The notes below the pieces were generated by a model. That model worked only from the letters and a program-made list of their open reading frames with translations. It had not been told where the DNA came from and searched no databases. Below, piece after piece: positions 59,967-64,000 of a stretch of DNA of 64,000 nt; within the stretch, counting starts at the first letter, position 1, and each line of letters starts with the position of its first letter. Source of the stretch: Poritiphilus sp965212595 (GTDB lineage: Bacteria; Bacteroidota; Bacteroidia; Flavobacteriales; Flavobacteriaceae); the NCBI GenBank assembly GCA_965212595.1, contig CBDBVE010000022.1, positions 1-64,000 of the forward strand, in the 5' to 3' direction. Made by a program: the position numbers and the translations under genes.

Positions 59967-62186
59967 ATGAAAAAGTCATATGTTACGCTTCTTTTATTTT
60001 TAGGATGCATATTTACAATTTATGCACAGGAAAAAAAGATAGCTTTAGAGGAGATCTGGGGAGGAGCTTTTACTACCGAAGGACTGGATGCTCTACGTTC
60101 AATGAAGAACGGTAAGAACTATACCGTCCTGAATTTAGACAGAGAGGCAGAGATAAGTTCGGTGGATCAGTACGATTACGAAACACAACAGAAGACCTCA
60201 ACGCTTATATCTTCCAAAGATCTGGAAAACCTACCGTATTTCACCACCTACGAATTTAGCAAAGACGAGTCTAAATTGTTGCTCGCTACAGATGTTGAAC
60301 GCTTATACAGGCGTTCCAGACTAGCTGTATATTACGTTTACGACCTTGGAGCCAAAGAGGTAACCAGGATATCTGAAGCCAAAATTCAAGAACCCGCACT
60401 GTCTCCGGATGGGAAACAAGTGGCTTATGTGCATAACAACAACCTTTATATTTTTGATATTACTTCGAACAACACTGTACGAGTGACATCTGATGGGAAA
60501 AAGAATAAAATTATCAATGGTGTCACAGATTGGGTTTATGAAGAAGAATTTGCCTTTGTACGCGCTTTTGAATGGAACTCTGACGGAACTAAAATTGCCT
60601 TTCTTAGGTTTGATGAGACCAATGTACCTCAATTTTCCATGGATATGTATGGCACCGGGCTTTATCCCTCACAGCAGCAATTTAAATACCCTAAGGCGGG
60701 CGAAGACAATGCCGAGGTTTCACTTCATATGTACGATCTGAAGTCTAAAAAAACAGCTGCCATTCCAATAGAAGAAGCTTATTACATCCCCAGAATTAAA
60801 TGGATGAATGATGCAGATTTCTTAAGTGTCAGGACCTTAAACAGGCATCAAAACATACTGAAAATGTATGCTGTTAAAGCCTCAGACCAAAGTGTATCAC
60901 TGTTGCTGGAGGAAAAAGACGCCGCTTATATAGACATCACTGATGACCTTACTTTTCTTGCCGATGACAGTTTTATTTGGACCAGCGAGCGGGATGGCCG
61001 CAATCACATCTATCTGTATGGTAGCGACGGAAAATTAAAGAACCAGGTTACTAAAGGAGAATGGGAGGTTACTCGCTATTATGGCTATGACGAAAAGCAG
61101 AACAGGATCTATTACCAGTCTACTGAAAACGGGTCAATTAATCGCGACGTGTTTGGGATTAGTACGAACGGTAAGAATAAAAAAAGGTTGAGTGCCAAGG
61201 AGGGTACCAATAGGGCCGATTTTAGCGCGAATTTTACCTATTTTATAAATACGCATTCAAGTACTGGCACACCACCAGTATATAGTTTGCATAAAGCAGT
61301 TAGCGGTAAGCAGGTAACAGAAATCAAGAACAATGATGAACTGCTTAAAAAGTTGGGTAGTTACGAGATGAGCCCTAAAGAATTTTCTACAATTTCTGTT
61401 AATGGGAACGATCTCAATATGTATATGATAAAGCCAAAAGATTTCGACCCAACTAAAAAATACCCTTTATTTATGTACCAGTACAGCGGACCGGGTTCTC
61501 AGCAAGTGGCCAATCGTTGGATGGGCACTAACGATTACTGGCATCAAATGCTGGCTTCTGAAGGGTATATCGTTGCCTGTGTTGACGGACGCGGAACAGG
61601 CCTAAAGGGGCGCGATTTTAAAAAGGTGACCCAGAAAGAATTGGGAAAGCTAGAGGTCGAAGATCAGATAGCTGTGGCCAAAAAACTTAGCGAGCTACCT
61701 TATATTGATGAAGAACGCACTGGGATCTGGGGATGGAGTTATGGTGGATTTATGTCTACCAATGCCCTTTTGAAAGGTAGTGATACCTTTGAAATGGCTA
61801 TTGCCGTGGCCCCGGTAACCAGTTGGAGGTTTTATGATACGGTATATACCGAAAGATATATGCAAACTCCTCAGGAAAACCCCAGTGGCTACGATGAAAA
61901 TTCACCACTAAATTACCCGGAGCTGCTTAAGGGAAAGTATTTACTTGTACACGGTTCTGGAGATGATAATGTACACCTTCAGAATACTATGCGTATGATA
62001 GAAGCTTTGGTACAAGCTAATAAGCAGTTTGAGTGGGCCTTGTATCCAGATAAGAGCCATGGTATTTTTGGCGGAAATACAAGGCTTCACCTTTATACCA
62101 AAATGACCGACTTTATTCATAAAAACCTTGGAGATAAACGTGAGAAAAAGGCAAGCATGCCCGAAAAAGATATGATTAAAGGATAA
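59967..62186 (+). CDS. Dipeptidyl peptidase IV (S9B)
   Basis: A 739-aa exported prolyl dipeptidyl peptidase. The signal peptide is SYVTLLLFLGCIFTIYAQ, with cleavage after AQ. A beta-propeller follows (about 40-470), with EEEFAFVRAFEWNSDGTKIA holding the pair of Glu residues that bind the substrate N-terminus. The alpha/beta hydrolase domain has Ser591 in GWSYGGF, Asp666/667 in GSGDDNVH and His698 in KSHGIFGG. It cuts X-Pro dipeptides. It precedes the POT peptide transporter gene by 31 bases, so the pair frees and imports small peptides. Confidence 0.95.
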   Translation: MKKSYVTLLLFLGCIFTIYAQEKKIALEEIWGGAFTTEGLDALRSMKNGKNYTVLNLDREAEISSVDQYDYETQQKTSTLISSKDLENLPYFTTYEFSKDESKLLLATDVERLYRRSRLAVYYVYDLGAKEVTRISEAKIQEPALSPDGKQVAYVHNNNLYIFDITSNNTVRVTSDGKKNKIINGVTDWVYEEEFAFVRAFEWNSDGTKIAFLRFDETNVPQFSMDMYGTGLYPSQQQFKYPKAGEDNAEVSLHMYDLKSKKTAAIPIEEAYYIPRIKWMNDADFLSVRTLNRHQNILKMYAVKASDQSVSLLLEEKDAAYIDITDDLTFLADDSFIWTSERDGRNHIYLYGSDGKLKNQVTKGEWEVTRYYGYDEKQNRIYYQSTENGSINRDVFGISTNGKNKKRLSAKEGTNRADFSANFTYFINTHSSTGTPPVYSLHKAVSGKQVTEIKNNDELLKKLGSYEMSPKEFSTISVNGNDLNMYMIKPKDFDPTKKYPLFMYQYSGPGSQQVANRWMGTNDYWHQMLASEGYIVACVDGRGTGLKGRDFKKVTQKELGKLEVEDQIAVAKKLSELPYIDEERTGIWGWSYGGFMSTNALLKGSDTFEMAIAVAPVTSWRFYDTVYTERYMQTPQENPSGYDENSPLNYPELLKGKYLLVHGSGDDNVHLQNTMRMIEALVQANKQFEWALYPDKSHGIFGGNTRLHLYTKMTDFIHKNLGDKREKKASMPEKDMIKG

Positions 62187-62217
62187 CCAACTAGCTTTAA
62201 ACTAAACTTTATTCAAT

Positions 62218-63751
62218 ATGGAGACCAATCCCGAAACCTACAAGGAGAAACAACTCTTTGGACACCCAATCGGACTATTTTATCTGTTTTTCGCCGAGCT
62301 GTGGGAGCGATTTAGCTTTTACGGTATGCGTGCCTTGCTCACGCTGTACATGGTGAACGTCATCTTTGAGGCCTTGTCTACCAGAGACTATGCCGCAGCT
62401 GCCGTATATGCATCCTATGGATCATTGGTGTACGCTTCAACCGTAATTGGGGGCAAAATTTCTGATTCGATCCTCGGTATGCGCCAATCTATTTTTCTGG
62501 GAGGGGTGTTGATGGCCTTAGGGCACTTTGTACTTGCAATAGAAAACAATATGGCTTTCTTTTTGGCTCTTGCTTTCATCATTGTAGGGAATGGTTTTTT
62601 TTAAGCCCAACATATCAACCTTTGTTGGAACACTCTATAAAGATGGAGACACAAGAAAAGATTCTGGTTTTACCATTTTCTATATGGGAATTAATATTGG
62701 TGGTGCGGTTGCTCCTTTATTATGCGGATGGCTAGGTGCAAAATACGGTTGGCACTATGGTTTTGGATTGGCCGGAATTGGGATGTTAACAGGTTTACTG
62801 TTCTTTTGGAGCGGAATTAAAAAGAATGTTTTTGGAGACGGAGGTAGACCGCCCAGCATGGAAGTTTATGAGAAAAAGATTATTGGAATTCCTCAAAAGC
62901 ACCTGGTCCCTATTCTCGCATTTTTGTCAGCTCCCTTGATCGCATTTTTATTGTATTCATACAAATCCTTAGGAACAGAAGGGACTTTTTTCGCAGATAC
63001 AAATATCGTAAACTTACTTTTTTACATTATTGGCTTTGCAGTGCTTGCCTACATGATTATGATTATGATAAAGGCCACTGTTGATGAACGAAAGAAACTT
63101 TTTATGGCCGTATTGATAACCTTTTTTATGACCATATTTTGGGGCTTTCACGAACTGCATGGTAGTGTTATTACTCTATTTGCCGCCAGAAACGTAAACC
63201 TATCAATAATTAATGCTAGTCAGACCAACGCCTTGAATTCCATTTTTATCGTAATACTCGCCATACCGGTGTCTATCATGTGGACCTACCTGGCAAAGAA
63301 AAAACTAAACCCCAGAACGCCGTATAAGTTTGGAATGGGCCTGATTTTTGCCGGACTCAGCTTCTATATCCTCTCTCTGAGTGGAGGTAGTGCCGATGAA
63401 AACGGAATGGTGCCTTTTTCTTACTTGCTGACCTTGTATTTTTTGATCTCAGTGGGAGAGCTGTTTATGTCGCCAGTAGGCTTGTCAAAAATTACAGATC
63501 TTTCACCCAAACGTATTGTGGCCTTTATGATGGGGATATGGTTCCTTTCATCTGCCTATGCCTTTCAAATCGTGGGCTTTATATCGAAACAACTCGCCAT
63601 TGAAAGCACGGATAGCAATGTTGGAGGCTTTGAAACTCTAAATATATACCTCGACGGATTTAGTTTGATCGCCAAATATTCCCTGGCTGCCGGGGTGGTG
63701 GTCCTGCTGTTCTCCCCATTGATGAAAAGACTCATGGGCAAAGTGCATTAG
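62218..63751 (+). pseudogene. POT-family peptide transporter, single frameshift
   Basis: A proton-coupled di/tripeptide importer. The first part carries the typical FGHPIGLFYLFFAELWERFS pattern (first helix and ExxERFxYY-like motif) and ends in IIVGNGFF. The second continues KPNISTFVGTLYKDGDTRKD, then FTIFYMGINIGGAVAPLLC and GWHYGFGLAGIGM to the end. The break lies in an eight-T run (62595-62602): removing one T joins the halves into a full-length transporter of about 510 aa. A one-base homopolymer error is the best explanation, and a working gene is likely. It follows the peptidase gene directly. Confidence 0.85.
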
Positions 63752-64000
63752 TCTTTGTTTTCAATAAAGAAATATGCTCCCTTTTCTCCGGTATAGTGAA
63801 AAGGGAGTTTTCTTTTTGCGCAGCTTTGTTCCCATCGCTTTACAAAACTGCGGTAGTTACTACCATCGGCGATGATCTTTTTGGGTTGAACAATATCGAG
63901 AAATCTATCCAGGTTTATTTTGGGCGATTGAGTTAGGATTACAATGTCTATTTGAAGATCTTTTGGAGGATATATTCCAAGGCTATCAAGTAGAAAGACC
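63748..64000 (-). CDS. comEC: ComEC/Rec2-like competence protein (C-terminal end)
   Basis: 83 codons of a gene that continues beyond the window. It reads LLDSLGIYPPKDLQIDIVIL, TQSPKINLDRFLDIVQPK, IIADGSNYRSFVKRWEQSC and PFHYTGEKGAYFFIENKD. The Asp-Gly-Ser-Asn-Tyr and Tyr-Thr-Gly-Glu-Lys-Gly patterns suit the metallo-beta-lactamase-like end of ComEC, the inner-membrane DNA channel in natural transformation. Its stop overlaps the POT stop by 3 bases on the opposite strand. Confidence 0.7.
   Translation of the reverse strand, partial: VFLLDSLGIYPPKDLQIDIVILTQSPKINLDRFLDIVQPKKIIADGSNYRSFVKRWEQSCAKRKLPFHYTGEKGAYFFIENKD
63777..63815 (+). terminator. Terminator for POT gene inside convergent coding sequence
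   Basis: A perfect 9-bp stem (CTCCCTTTT 63777-63785 with AAAAGGGAG 63799-63807, 13-base loop) followed by TTTTCTTTTT lies 26 bases past the POT stop. It is also part of the coding region of the opposite-strand comEC-like gene, encoding the segment around LPFHYTGEKG. Confidence 0.75.

Overview
The window looks like chromosome from a marine member of the Flavobacteriaceae (Bacteroidota). Supporting signs are: starts without strong Shine-Dalgarno sequences, a class II HMG-CoA reductase next to a GHMP kinase, a type III pantothenate kinase / TPR protein / LptC / CNNM / PpiD-like gene run, a PorP/SprF-type protein, Bacteroidota-style lipoproteins, a tRNA-Phe without encoded CCA, and an arsenosugar-type gene cluster. 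The genus is not resolved; resemblance to Muricauda, Zobellia or Maribacter relatives is recall only.

1-2.8 kb: the 3' part of a homodimeric pyruvate dehydrogenase E1 (aceE) and an E2 gene (aceF). 2.8-4.8 kb: a membrane protein and two soluble proteins of unknown function. 4.9-19.5 kb: an accessory metabolic island. An MFS carrier and a flavodoxin-fold quinone reductase diverge from a long rightward series: aconitase-like large subunit, Tat-type amine oxidase, aconitase-like small subunit, HpaI-type aldolase, HapK/RedY-like protein, SDR, HyuA, FAD oxidoreductase, HyuB, SAM methyltransferase, a coiled-coil protein and a SnoaL-like protein. A perfect 14-bp inverted repeat before hyuB and related sites in the divergent promoter suggest one regulator for the island; no regulator gene is present. 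The gene set fits ATP-dependent opening of a lactam or imide ring, hydration, oxidation and retro-aldol cleavage to pyruvate, which the neighbouring AceEF could use. The substrate is unknown.

19.5-24.1 kb (leftward): an arsenosugar-type cluster (two TIGR04282/TIGR04283-type transferases, DUF547, ArsM, purine nucleoside phosphorylase, rhodanese) without the radical-SAM protein ArsS. 24.1-30.4 kb: a GH32 fructan hydrolase, a PorP/SprF-like protein with a SPOR-like tail, an ADP-ribosylglycohydrolase lipoprotein overlapping a methylthioribose-kinase-like kinase, YegP, and a small membrane protein.

30.5-47.7 kb is the most unusual part. It holds an HU / middle-domain / TIR fusion (rightward) and, convergent with it, a tight six-gene leftward operon of very large proteins without signal peptides. 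Two are about 1450-1500 aa. The others are an 873-aa protein, a LamG plus endosialidase-chaperone (S74) protein, a complete endonuclease/exonuclease/phosphatase-fold enzyme, and a 54-aa protein.

48-64 kb: a serine hydrolase, tRNA-Phe, and then ordinary core genes. From 49.7 to 53.5 kb every gene (coaX, an outer-membrane protein, a TPR protein, lptC) is broken by many single-base indels although overall reading is preserved, which points to poor consensus sequence rather than decay. After that come CNNM/CBS, PpiD-like, GHMP kinase, HMG-CoA reductase, DPP IV, a POT transporter with one homopolymer frameshift, and the 3' end of a comEC-like gene.
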